Source: Gammaproteobacteria bacterium (lineage in GTDB: Bacteria > Pseudomonadota > Gammaproteobacteria > Steroidobacterales > Steroidobacteraceae). From it: a stretch of DNA of 7,719 bases. The notes under the pieces were generated by a model. The model saw only the letters and a list, made by a program, of their open reading frames with translations, made no database searches and had not been told where the DNA came from. Positions 1 to 5,252 of the stretch are shown in pieces. Both the position numbers and the translations under genes were made by a program. How positions within the stretch are numbered: position 1 is the first letter of the stretch; each line of letters starts with the position of its first letter. The DNA lies in the NCBI GenBank assembly GCA_030043215.1, contig JASHYG010000207.1, forward strand, positions 1 through 7,719, in the 5' to 3' direction.

Positions 1-735
1 CTGATCAGCATCATCTCGAAGTCGCGGTACCTGTACGGCGGCCAGGCGCGCCTGCCGCTCGTGCTGCGGTTGAGCATGTTCTACGGCAACTCCACCGCCG
101 CGCAGCACTCGGACCGTCCGTATCCCATGCTGATGGCGGTCCCGGGCTTGAAGATCATCGTTCCCTCGAACGCGCTCGACATGAAGGGCCTTCTCAAGTC
201 GGCCGTGCGCGACGACGATCCCGTGCTCTGCTTCGAGGACTCCGGCCTCTGGTCGTCGAAGATGGAGATTCCGGATGACGAGGACTTCCTGGTGCCGCTC
301 GGCCGGGCCGAGGTGAGGCGCGGGGGCCGCGACGTGACCGTCGTCGCGATCGCCGCTTGCGTCTCGCAATCCCTCGCGGTCGCAGCGGAGCTCGCGAAAC
401 AGGGCGTGTCGGTCGAAGTGGTGGATCCGCGCACTCTGGTCCCGCTCGATGCGGAGACGATCCTCGAGTCGGTGCGCAAGACCGGCCGGCTCGTGATCGT
501 GGACCCCGCTCACCGGACGTGCAGCGCCGCGAGCGAGATCGCCGCGATGGTGGCCGAGCGGGCGTTCGATGCGCTGCGGGCGCCCGTGTTGCGCGTCACG
601 GCGCCGGATACGCACGTGCCGTTCAGTCCACCGCTCGAGGCGCGGCTGTTCCCGAGCAAGAGCAGCATTGCGGACGCGATCCGGAGCGTGCTCGGGTTCG
701 ACCTCGGCGCCCTGCGCCGGAGCACCGGAGCGTAG
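1..735 (+). CDS. 2-oxo acid dehydrogenase E1 component, beta subunit (5' end cut off by the window)
   Basis: This is the beta subunit of the thiamine-diphosphate-dependent decarboxylase (E1) of a pyruvate, acetoin or branched-chain 2-oxo acid dehydrogenase complex. It works in the cytoplasm with an alpha subunit, presumably encoded upstream. The frame is open from base 1, and 244 codons are visible, so about 80-100 N-terminal residues are missing compared with the usual 320-350. Visible family marks are RYLYGGQ near residues 9-15, AAQHSDRPYP with the conserved His at about residue 36, the PGLKIIVPSNALDMKGLL stretch, and the C-terminal transketolase-like domain (VTVVAIAACVSQSL, then VEVVDPRTLVPLD and RLVIVDPAHRT). 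The stop is TAG, and the next gene's Shine-Dalgarno GGAG (727-730) lies inside this gene's end, so the two are translated as a pair. The exact 2-oxo acid cannot be read from this part. Family call is secure; substrate is not. Confidence 0.93.
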   Translation: MISIISKSRYLYGGQARLPLVLRLSMFYGNSTAAQHSDRPYPMLMAVPGLKIIVPSNALDMKGLLKSAVRDDDPVLCFEDSGLWSSKMEIPDDEDFLVPLGRAEVRRGGRDVTVVAIAACVSQSLAVAAELAKQGVSVEVVDPRTLVPLDAETILESVRKTGRLVIVDPAHRTCSAASEIAAMVAERAFDALRAPVLRVTAPDTHVPFSPPLEARLFPSKSSIADAIRSVLGFDLGALRRSTGA

Positions 736-737
736 CG

Positions 738-980
738 ATGCCGATCATCGAGGTGCTGCTGCCGCAGTTCGGGATGGGCATGAAGGACGGGGAGATCGTC
801 CGCTGGTGCAAGGCCGTCGGCGATACGGTCAAGAGCGGAGAAGTCCTGGTGGAGGTGGAAGCGGCCAAGACGACCGTCGAGGTGCCGGCTCCGGAGGACG
901 GCGAGCTCGTGGAGGTGCTCGCAGGGGAGGGCGAGACGGTGGAGGTCCGCGCGCCCATCGCGAAGCTCCGTACCGCCTGA
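738..980 (+). CDS. Stand-alone lipoyl (biotinyl/lipoyl-attachment) domain protein
   Basis: An 80-residue protein made of one lipoyl domain and nothing more. It matches the N-terminal swinging-arm domain of E2 acyltransferases: the start MPIIEVLLPQFGMGMKDGEI, the VGDTVKSGEVLVEVE strand, and the modification site EAAKTTVEV with the lipoyl lysine at residue 44, then APEDGELVEVLAGEGETV and APIAKL. The usual site is ET/SDKA, so Ala-Ala before the lysine is a variant, but the hairpin position is right and it is not the AMKM biotin site. ATG follows the E1-beta stop by 2 bases, and GGAG sits 7 bases upstream of it. No peripheral-subunit-binding domain or acyltransferase catalytic domain follows: the stop is real and the next gene lies on the other strand. 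I infer that it carries acyl groups for the neighbouring E1, with the E2 core encoded elsewhere. Confidence 0.9.
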   Translation: MPIIEVLLPQFGMGMKDGEIVRWCKAVGDTVKSGEVLVEVEAAKTTVEVPAPEDGELVEVLAGEGETVEVRAPIAKLRTA

Positions 981-989
981 CGGCGCCGC

Positions 990-1559
990 TCAGCCGGGGT
1001 ACTTGGTGAAAATCGCCGAGACGGCGGCGTCGATGTGCTGCTCGGCCTTCTGTCCCGTGAGGCCGTAGAGATCCTGATGCACGTAGGCATGCCACAGGGC
1101 CTGACGGCTGTGTGCATCGTAGAGATCGACGGCGATGATGCCTTCCTGGTAGTAGTAGGCGCCGTACGGCCCGGGGCCCCAGCCCCATCCCGGTCCCCAA
1201 CCCCAGCGCGGTCCCCAGCCCCAACCCCAGTAAGGGTAGGGACCGTCGACCATATTGCGCGAGCCGATCCCGTACCCGATGAGGCAGTCGGCGCCGGAGG
1301 TCACCATACGAGCGCCCTTGGAGTTGAGCTGGGCCGCGATGGCCGTCCGCAGGAAGCTCTCGTTGACGGGATTCGCGATGGTGCTATACAGCGGGGTATT
1401 GCCGGAGAACGACCCCGCCCACGCAACCGTGTGGCACTGGACGGCGCTCACGGCCGAGGTGTTCACACTGGACGTGACGTGCAACGTCACGCACGCCGCG
1501 AGAGCGCACGTGAGCGCCGCGGCGAGGACTGTGCGGATCATGGGCATGATCTTCTGCAT
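990..1559 (-). CDS. DUF4136-like outer-membrane lipoprotein with Trp/Gly-rich insert
   Basis: Predicted lipoprotein of 189 residues. It has a basic, hydrophobic N-terminus (MQKIMPMIRTVLAAALTCALAAC) ending in lipobox L20-A-A-C23, so it should be cut and lipidated at Cys23; Val and Thr after the Cys fit outer-membrane sorting. The body has the DUF4136 shape: an N-terminal part ending in ADCLIGYGIGSR, then a tract at about residues 108-132 built of WGWGP-type units, then EGIIAVDLYDAHSRQALWHAY and a C-terminal helix. DUF4136 has no established biochemical function. The frame also offers TTG at 1565 and ATGs at 1547 and 1541. ATG 1559 is chosen as the longest ATG start, but no strong Shine-Dalgarno supports it and the two inner ATGs also leave a full signal peptide. 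It converges with the lipoyl gene with only 9 bases between the stops. A perfect -10 hexamer lies just upstream. Confidence 0.82.
   Translation of the reverse strand: MQKIMPMIRTVLAAALTCALAACVTLHVTSSVNTSAVSAVQCHTVAWAGSFSGNTPLYSTIANPVNESFLRTAIAAQLNSKGARMVTSGADCLIGYGIGSRNMVDGPYPYWGWGWGPRWGWGPGWGWGPGPYGAYYYQEGIIAVDLYDAHSRQALWHAYVHQDLYGLTGQKAEQHIDAAVSAIFTKYPG
1177..1228 (-). other. Putative G-quadruplex-forming tract in the lipoprotein coding strand
   Basis: Read on the minus strand, this 52-base stretch holds seven runs of at least four G and one run of three. They lie at plus coordinates 1225-1228, 1219-1222, 1213-1216, 1201-1204, 1195-1198, 1189-1191, 1183-1186 and 1177-1180, with loops of 2 to 8 bases. 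That meets the usual four-tract rule for intramolecular G-quadruplexes more than once. It is on the coding strand, so the mRNA would carry it too. It encodes the WGWGP units (TGG for Trp, GGN for Gly and CCN for Pro), so it may be a by-product of protein composition. Whether it folds is inference. Confidence 0.6.
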
Positions 1560-1597
1560 CGGCAACGCACTCGGGCAGGCTTCCGTGAAGCGCCGGC

Positions 1598-1603
1598 ATT
1601 ATA
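1598..1603 (-). promoter_or_regulatory. Candidate -10 box for the DUF4136 lipoprotein gene
   Basis: The minus strand reads TATAAT, a perfect sigma70-type -10 hexamer, 38 bases before the chosen ATG at 1559. No good -35 hexamer is seen 16 to 18 bases further up, so the promoter is supported by the -10 and its position only. A transcript starting near 1591 would have a leader of about 30 bases. Confidence 0.45.
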
Positions 1604-1690
1604 AAACGAGTGAAGGCACGGATGGTTGACACGCGGCGCGAGCGCCAATCGACTTGATCGCGGCAGCAAGCTCTCTCGTTGTGAGCGGGC

Positions 1691-1743
1691 GTCCTTATAT
1701 AATTAATTGTGTTATTTATCAATTTATAATGACATATATCTCT
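1691..1743 (+). promoter_or_regulatory. AT-rich promoter island upstream of the alcohol dehydrogenase gene
   Basis: A sharp AT-rich stretch inside GC-rich DNA, in the divergent region between the lipoprotein and dehydrogenase genes. It contains a perfect -10 hexamer TATAAT at 1725-1730 on the plus strand. A weak -35-like TTAATT lies 16 bases upstream at 1703-1708, within the palindrome AATTAATT at 1701-1708. A start near 1737 would give a leader of about 120 bases. The rest of 1560-1856 shows no gene; the leader between 1744 and 1856 has short GAGTC/GACTC arms but no convincing hairpin. Confidence 0.5.
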
Positions 1744-1845
1744 GGTAAAACATCTGAGAGTAGTCGAGTCCGACGCGCGCGAGTACGACTCACCTGAGCA
1801 AGTTGCAAGTCGCGCTCTCGCAGCGCAGCCTTGGCTGAGACCGCT

Positions 1846-1850
1846 GGAGA
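1846..1850 (+). promoter_or_regulatory. Ribosome binding site that fixes the TTG start of the alcohol dehydrogenase
   Basis: GGAGA lies 6 bases before TTG 1857. An in-frame TGA at 1836-1838 blocks any longer version, and the conserved N-terminal strand of the dehydrogenase begins directly at this TTG. So the non-ATG start is well supported. Confidence 0.75.
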
Positions 1851-1856
1851 ATCACA

Positions 1857-2948
1857 TTGAGGATACGAGCTGCAGTCTCGCGCACGGGGCAGATCCATCC
1901 GACGATCGAGGAGGTCGATCTCGAGGAGCCCCGAGCGGATGAGGTCAGGGTACGGGTGGTGGCCTCCGGCATCTGCCACACCGACCTGTTCTGTCACGCC
2001 GGGCTCGGCATGCCGATACCGAGGCCGATCGTGCTCGGCCACGAAGGCGCTGGTGTAGTCGAAGCCGTGGGCAGCGGCGTTCGCGATCTCGCCGCCGGCG
2101 ATCACGTCGTGCTGAGCGGCGCCTCCTGCGGCCACTGTCCGAAATGCCACGCCGGCCGGCCGACCTATTGTCGTGACGCGATGAAGCTGAGCTTCGGCGG
2201 GATGCGGGGCGACGGGTCTTCCCCGCTCAGCCAGCACGGCGAGCGCGTGCACGGTATGTTTTTCGCGCAATCCTCGTTTGCGACGCAGGTGATCGCGCCG
2301 GAAAGATCCGCGGTGAAGGTCGCGAAGGATCTGCCGCTCCATCTGCTCGGACCCCTGGGATGCGGAATCATCACCGGTGCGGGATCGGTCCTCGAGGCCT
2401 TCCGGCTACGGCCGGGCGAGTCCATCGTGGTCTTCGGTGCAGGCAGCGTGGGACTCGCCGCAGTGATGGCGGCCCGGATTGCCGGCGCATCACGCATCGT
2501 CGCCGTCGATATCTCGGAGGCGCGCCTGAGGCTCGCGCGCGAGCTGGGTGCCACCGAGGCCATCGCGTCGGATGAGACGACGGCCAACGCCTTGCGCGAG
2601 ATCTCACCCGACGGATTCACGTTCAGCTTCAATACGACGAGCGCGGCCGAGGTCTTCACGCTGGCCGCCGAGTGCCTTGCTACCGAGGGGACTGCGGGAT
2701 TCGTGACCCGCCCGAGAGGCGCCTGGGCGCCCAACATGGCGGCGCTGCTGGCCTCCGGTCGCAGGCTACAGGGGATCCTGGGCGGCAGCGCCGCGCCGAA
2801 AGTATTCATCCCGCTGATGATCGACTACTGGCGCCAAGGCCGCTTTCCCTTCGAGAAGCTGGTGCACGAGTTTCCGTTCGCTGAGATCGGGCAGGCGTGG
2901 GAAGCCTGCACGCAGGGCGCGGTCGTCAAGCCGGTCCTGCGGATGTGA
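1857..2948 (+). CDS. Zinc-dependent medium-chain alcohol dehydrogenase (aryl-alcohol dehydrogenase type)
   Basis: A 363-residue medium-chain dehydrogenase/reductase, expected to oxidise an alcohol to its aldehyde with NAD in the cytoplasm. The N-terminal GroES-like domain holds the catalytic zinc ligands Cys40 (in SGICHTDL), His62 with Glu63 (in GHEGAGVVEAVG) and Cys169. The structural zinc site is complete: Cys91, Cys94, Cys97 and Cys105. The Rossmann fold shows GAGSVG at 194-199 and Asp218 at the end of the next strand, which favours NAD over NADP. The C-terminus (about 301-363: GRRLQGILGG, FIPLMIDYWRQGRFPFEKLV, VKPVLRM) resembles aryl-/benzyl-alcohol dehydrogenases, which suggests an aromatic or bulky alcohol, but the substrate is not proven. 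Length is normal. Start is TTG. It stands alone downstream of an AT-rich promoter and converges with the acyl-CoA ligase gene, 54 bases between stops, where I see no clear terminator hairpin. Confidence 0.9.
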   Translation: MRIRAAVSRTGQIHPTIEEVDLEEPRADEVRVRVVASGICHTDLFCHAGLGMPIPRPIVLGHEGAGVVEAVGSGVRDLAAGDHVVLSGASCGHCPKCHAGRPTYCRDAMKLSFGGMRGDGSSPLSQHGERVHGMFFAQSSFATQVIAPERSAVKVAKDLPLHLLGPLGCGIITGAGSVLEAFRLRPGESIVVFGAGSVGLAAVMAARIAGASRIVAVDISEARLRLARELGATEAIASDETTANALREISPDGFTFSFNTTSAAEVFTLAAECLATEGTAGFVTRPRGAWAPNMAALLASGRRLQGILGGSAAPKVFIPLMIDYWRQGRFPFEKLVHEFPFAEIGQAWEACTQGAVVKPVLRM

Positions 2949-3002
2949 GGCGTCGCGCGGCCATCGACCGAGAGCTTCTTTCGCATTGGCGGCATGCTCG
3001 CG

Positions 3003-4619
3003 TCAGGCCGTCTCGATTCTCGACGCATCCCCGAGACCGAGTAGCTCGATCTCCGCCTGCCGGATCCGGAACTTCTGAATCTTTCCTGTCACCGTCATCG
3101 GGAACTCGTCAACGAGCCGGATGCACTCCGGGATCTTGAAATGCGCAATGCGACCGGCGCAGAACTCTCGCAGCGCCTCCCCGGTGACGGTCGCGTCAGG
3201 CCTCAGCCGAATCCAGGCCACCACCTTCTCTCCGAGCTTGGCATCCGGCACTCCGACGACTTGCACGTCGGCCACCTGCGCATGAGTGTAGAGGAACTCC
3301 TCGATCTCGCGCGGATAGATGTTCTCCCCGCCGCGGATGATCATGTCCTTCACCCGACCGGTAATGCGAAACAGTCCGTCCGACCGCATCGTCGCGAGAT
3401 CTCCGGTGTGTAGCCATCCGTCCCGATCGATCGCGAGTGCCGTGGCTTCCGGATCGCCGTCGTAGCCCTGCATCACCAGATAGCCGCGGGCACAGAGCTC
3501 GCCCTGCTCGCCGACCGGAACCGTGTTGCCCGTGGGGTCGACGATCTTGACCTCGGTGTTCGGGTAGGGCGCGCCGACGGTTCCTACCCGAAGCTCCAGG
3601 GAGGCATCGACCGGGGAGCCGGTAATCGCCGGCGAGGCCTCCGTCTGACCGTAGGCGATCGTAATCTGCGGGCAGTGCATATCGCTCACGACACGACGCA
3701 TCACCTCGATCGGGCAGGGTGAGCCCGCCATGATGCCGGTGCGCAGGCTCGTGAGGTCGCGCTCCCGAAACTGCGGGTGATCGAGCTGCGCGATGAACAT
3801 GGTCGGCACGCCGTAGATCACCGTGCCTCGATAGCGCTCGATCGCGGCCAAGGTCGCCGCCGCATCGAAGGTCGGCGCCGGCAGAATCAGTGCGCAGCCG
3901 ACGGTCGCCATCGGGACCGTCCCGATGACGCAGCCGAAGCAGTGATACATCGGCACGGGCAGGACGATCCGGTCGTCCGCCGTCAATCTCAACGACTGCG
4001 CCACGAACCAGCCGTTGTTCACGATGTTTCGATGCGTGAGCATCACGCCCTTGGGGGAGCCGGTGGTTCCCGACGTGTACTGCATGTTGGTCGTGTCGTC
4101 GGGCGACACGCGCACGGCGCCGATCGGGCGGGATGCCGCGAGGAAATCGCTCCAAGAGGAAGTGCCGAGATAGACGACGCGGCGCAGGGCGAGGCCCCCC
4201 TGGGCTCCGCGCGCTTCCTCGAGAATGGCTCGATAGTCGCTATGCCGGCCACGCTCGTGCAGGAAGAGCGCGCGCATCCGCGATTTTGCGAGCACATAGG
4301 CGAGCTCCGGCGAGCGGTACGCCGGATTGACGTTGACCAGTATGAGACCGGCCCGCGCGGCGGCGAGCTGAAGGTAGAGCCATTCTGCGCAATTCGTCGC
4401 CCACACGCCGAAGCGATCGCCCGGCTCGAGGCCCAGTGCGATGAGCGCACCCGCTACCCGCTCGACTTCCGCCGCCAGCTCGCGGAAGCTCAAGTGAACG
4501 TTTTGAAACGGCGCGATCAGCGCATCGGCGTCCGGCCGGCGCGCAACTGCCCGCGTGAACGCCGTATGAAGCGTCTCATCGAGCAGGGGCTGATCCGGAC
4601 CGCGGGCGTAGCTCAGCAT
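3003..4619 (-). CDS. AMP-dependent acyl-CoA synthetase (fatty-acyl-CoA ligase type)
   Basis: A 538-residue member of the ANL adenylating superfamily. It should activate a carboxylic acid with ATP to an acyl-AMP and then form the acyl-CoA. Core motifs are intact: P-loop YTSGTTGSPKG (181-191), PMYHCFG (223-229), the A5 motif YGQTEASP (323-330), TGD (405-407), the hinge region GRVKDMIIRGGENIYPREIEE (421-441) and the C-terminal catalytic lysine K513 in TGKIQK. The overall pattern resembles the ACSF2/FadD group for medium- or long-chain acids, but the acid cannot be fixed from sequence by eye; aromatic or branched acids remain possible. The start ATG has AAGG 7 bases upstream. A small gene on the same strand ends 77 bases upstream and may be cotranscribed. 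With the convergent alcohol dehydrogenase it would supply two steps of an alcohol-to-acyl-CoA route, though an aldehyde dehydrogenase is not in the window. Confidence 0.92.
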   Translation of the reverse strand: MLSYARGPDQPLLDETLHTAFTRAVARRPDADALIAPFQNVHLSFRELAAEVERVAGALIALGLEPGDRFGVWATNCAEWLYLQLAAARAGLILVNVNPAYRSPELAYVLAKSRMRALFLHERGRHSDYRAILEEARGAQGGLALRRVVYLGTSSWSDFLAASRPIGAVRVSPDDTTNMQYTSGTTGSPKGVMLTHRNIVNNGWFVAQSLRLTADDRIVLPVPMYHCFGCVIGTVPMATVGCALILPAPTFDAAATLAAIERYRGTVIYGVPTMFIAQLDHPQFRERDLTSLRTGIMAGSPCPIEVMRRVVSDMHCPQITIAYGQTEASPAITGSPVDASLELRVGTVGAPYPNTEVKIVDPTGNTVPVGEQGELCARGYLVMQGYDGDPEATALAIDRDGWLHTGDLATMRSDGLFRITGRVKDMIIRGGENIYPREIEEFLYTHAQVADVQVVGVPDAKLGEKVVAWIRLRPDATVTGEALREFCAGRIAHFKIPECIRLVDEFPMTVTGKIQKFRIRQAEIELLGLGDASRIETA

Positions 4620-4696
4620 GGGTCAACCTTGGGATGGCAGCGGCGTGGAGCCCTCGTAGCGGTTATTCGAAGCTCCGGTCCGGGTGACGCCGGGCG

Positions 4697-4981
4697 TCAA
4701 GGCTTCTTCGGCTCGCGCAGTGCGGCGCGTCGGGCCCGCATCAACTCCACCGTCCACCGCTCGCGATCGTGAGTCATCTGCTCGTGACTGTCATAGAAGA
4801 AGATCCCCTTCGGGACCCTCGTACGGTAGCGCGCATTCGAATCCATCGCTGCTCGCGCAATGGCGCTCGGCAGCCGTCCGGGCGGCGGTGCGACACGTTT
4901 GCCGACGACGCGCTGGATGGGTTGCTCGTCCGGCCGCCCGGGCCACCGGGTGCTTCTGAGATGCTCGGTTTCTTGCTTCAT
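4697..4981 (-). CDS. Small conserved-looking protein of unknown function (94 aa)
   Basis: A small, basic, soluble protein with no signal peptide or membrane segment. It starts MKQETEHLRSTRWPGRPDEQ, continues with a Pro/Arg-rich stretch (VVGKRVAPPPGRLP), and ends with a helix-like region containing RVPKGIFFYDSHEQMTHDRE followed by RWTVELMRARRAALREPKKP. The PKG-[IV]-[FY]-x-[FY]-x-[ST]-HE-x-M-x-x-D-x-x-RW pattern resembles short uncharacterised proteins that precede or follow other small genes in Proteobacteria, but I cannot name a family with a role. ATG 4981 is chosen. The frame stays open to an ATG at 5077, but that one lacks a Shine-Dalgarno and its extra 32 residues look like non-coding composition. 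GAGAGG directly abuts ATG 4981, too close for normal use, and TATACT lies 7 bases before the ATG, so a leaderless message is possible. It lies 77 bases upstream of the acyl-CoA ligase, same strand. Confidence 0.62.
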   Translation of the reverse strand: MKQETEHLRSTRWPGRPDEQPIQRVVGKRVAPPPGRLPSAIARAAMDSNARYRTRVPKGIFFYDSHEQMTHDRERWTVELMRARRAALREPKKP

Positions 4982-5069
4982 CCTCTCAAGTATAGGCCGC
5001 CCATGTCCTAGCAGCTCGGTAGCGCTCGCTCGCGGCGATCGTCCGAATGTCCAGCTTGAGGGGCGGCCG

Positions 5070-5131
5070 ATGTACATATTTGATATAGATATATCATGTA
5101 ACTATATGAAATATAAAAATAATATTACGTA
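5070..5131. promoter_or_regulatory. AT-rich divergent promoter island with a perfect inverted repeat
   Basis: A strongly AT-rich stretch between the divergent small gene and the hydroquinone reductase gene. It contains the perfect inverted repeat TGATATA-GA-TATATCA at 5081-5096 (7-base arms, 2-base spacer), a plausible operator for a dimeric regulator. It also has several -10-like hexamers on the plus strand, for example TATAGA at 5084-5089 and TATAAA at 5112-5117; no single one can be chosen by eye. The remainder of 4982-5252 shows no separate gene. Confidence 0.45.
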
Positions 5132-5252
5132 TTCTCAGAGATCCATATCGCAAGCCGTCCCTGCGTCTCATTACGCTATTTCGCCGGTTAAGATGATGCG
5201 CGGAAGTTGGGGAATGCAGCGCGCGAAACAAGTGACGGGAAAGGGTGCGGGC

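Noticed and set aside
981..989. Possible terminator between the convergent lipoyl and lipoprotein genes
   Set aside because: The gap is only 9 bases, with no hairpin and U-tract that can be seen.
1177..1236. C-rich near-repeats seen as a possible CRISPR or tandem repeat array
   Set aside because: The units are short, imperfect and lie inside a coding frame where they encode WGWGP units; there are no constant repeats with unique spacers.
1563..1565. TTG as start of the DUF4136 lipoprotein
   Set aside because: It adds only two residues before an in-frame ATG at 1559 and has no clear Shine-Dalgarno, so the ATG is preferred.
1035..1604. Open frame on the plus strand opposite the DUF4136 lipoprotein
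   Set aside because: No sensible protein pattern. The minus strand has a signal peptide, a lipobox and a conserved core.
1626..1631. Perfect TTGACA (-35 hexamer) on the plus strand
   Set aside because: No -10-like hexamer lies 15-19 bases downstream (the region is GC-rich), so it is not called as part of a promoter.
3196..4155. Long open frame of 319 codons on the minus strand inside the acyl-CoA ligase gene
   Set aside because: It is an out-of-frame shadow: Arg- and Gly-rich with no domain pattern, while the overlapping frame carries every ANL-family motif. Such frames are common in GC-rich DNA.
3777..4772. 331-codon open frame on the plus strand opposite the acyl-CoA ligase
   Set aside because: Antisense shadow with Arg/His-rich low-information sequence and no recognisable domain.
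4982..5077. Upstream extension of the small minus-strand gene to ATG 5077
   Set aside because: No Shine-Dalgarno precedes ATG 5077, and the extra residues look like translated promoter DNA. ATG 4981 gives a more protein-like N-terminus.
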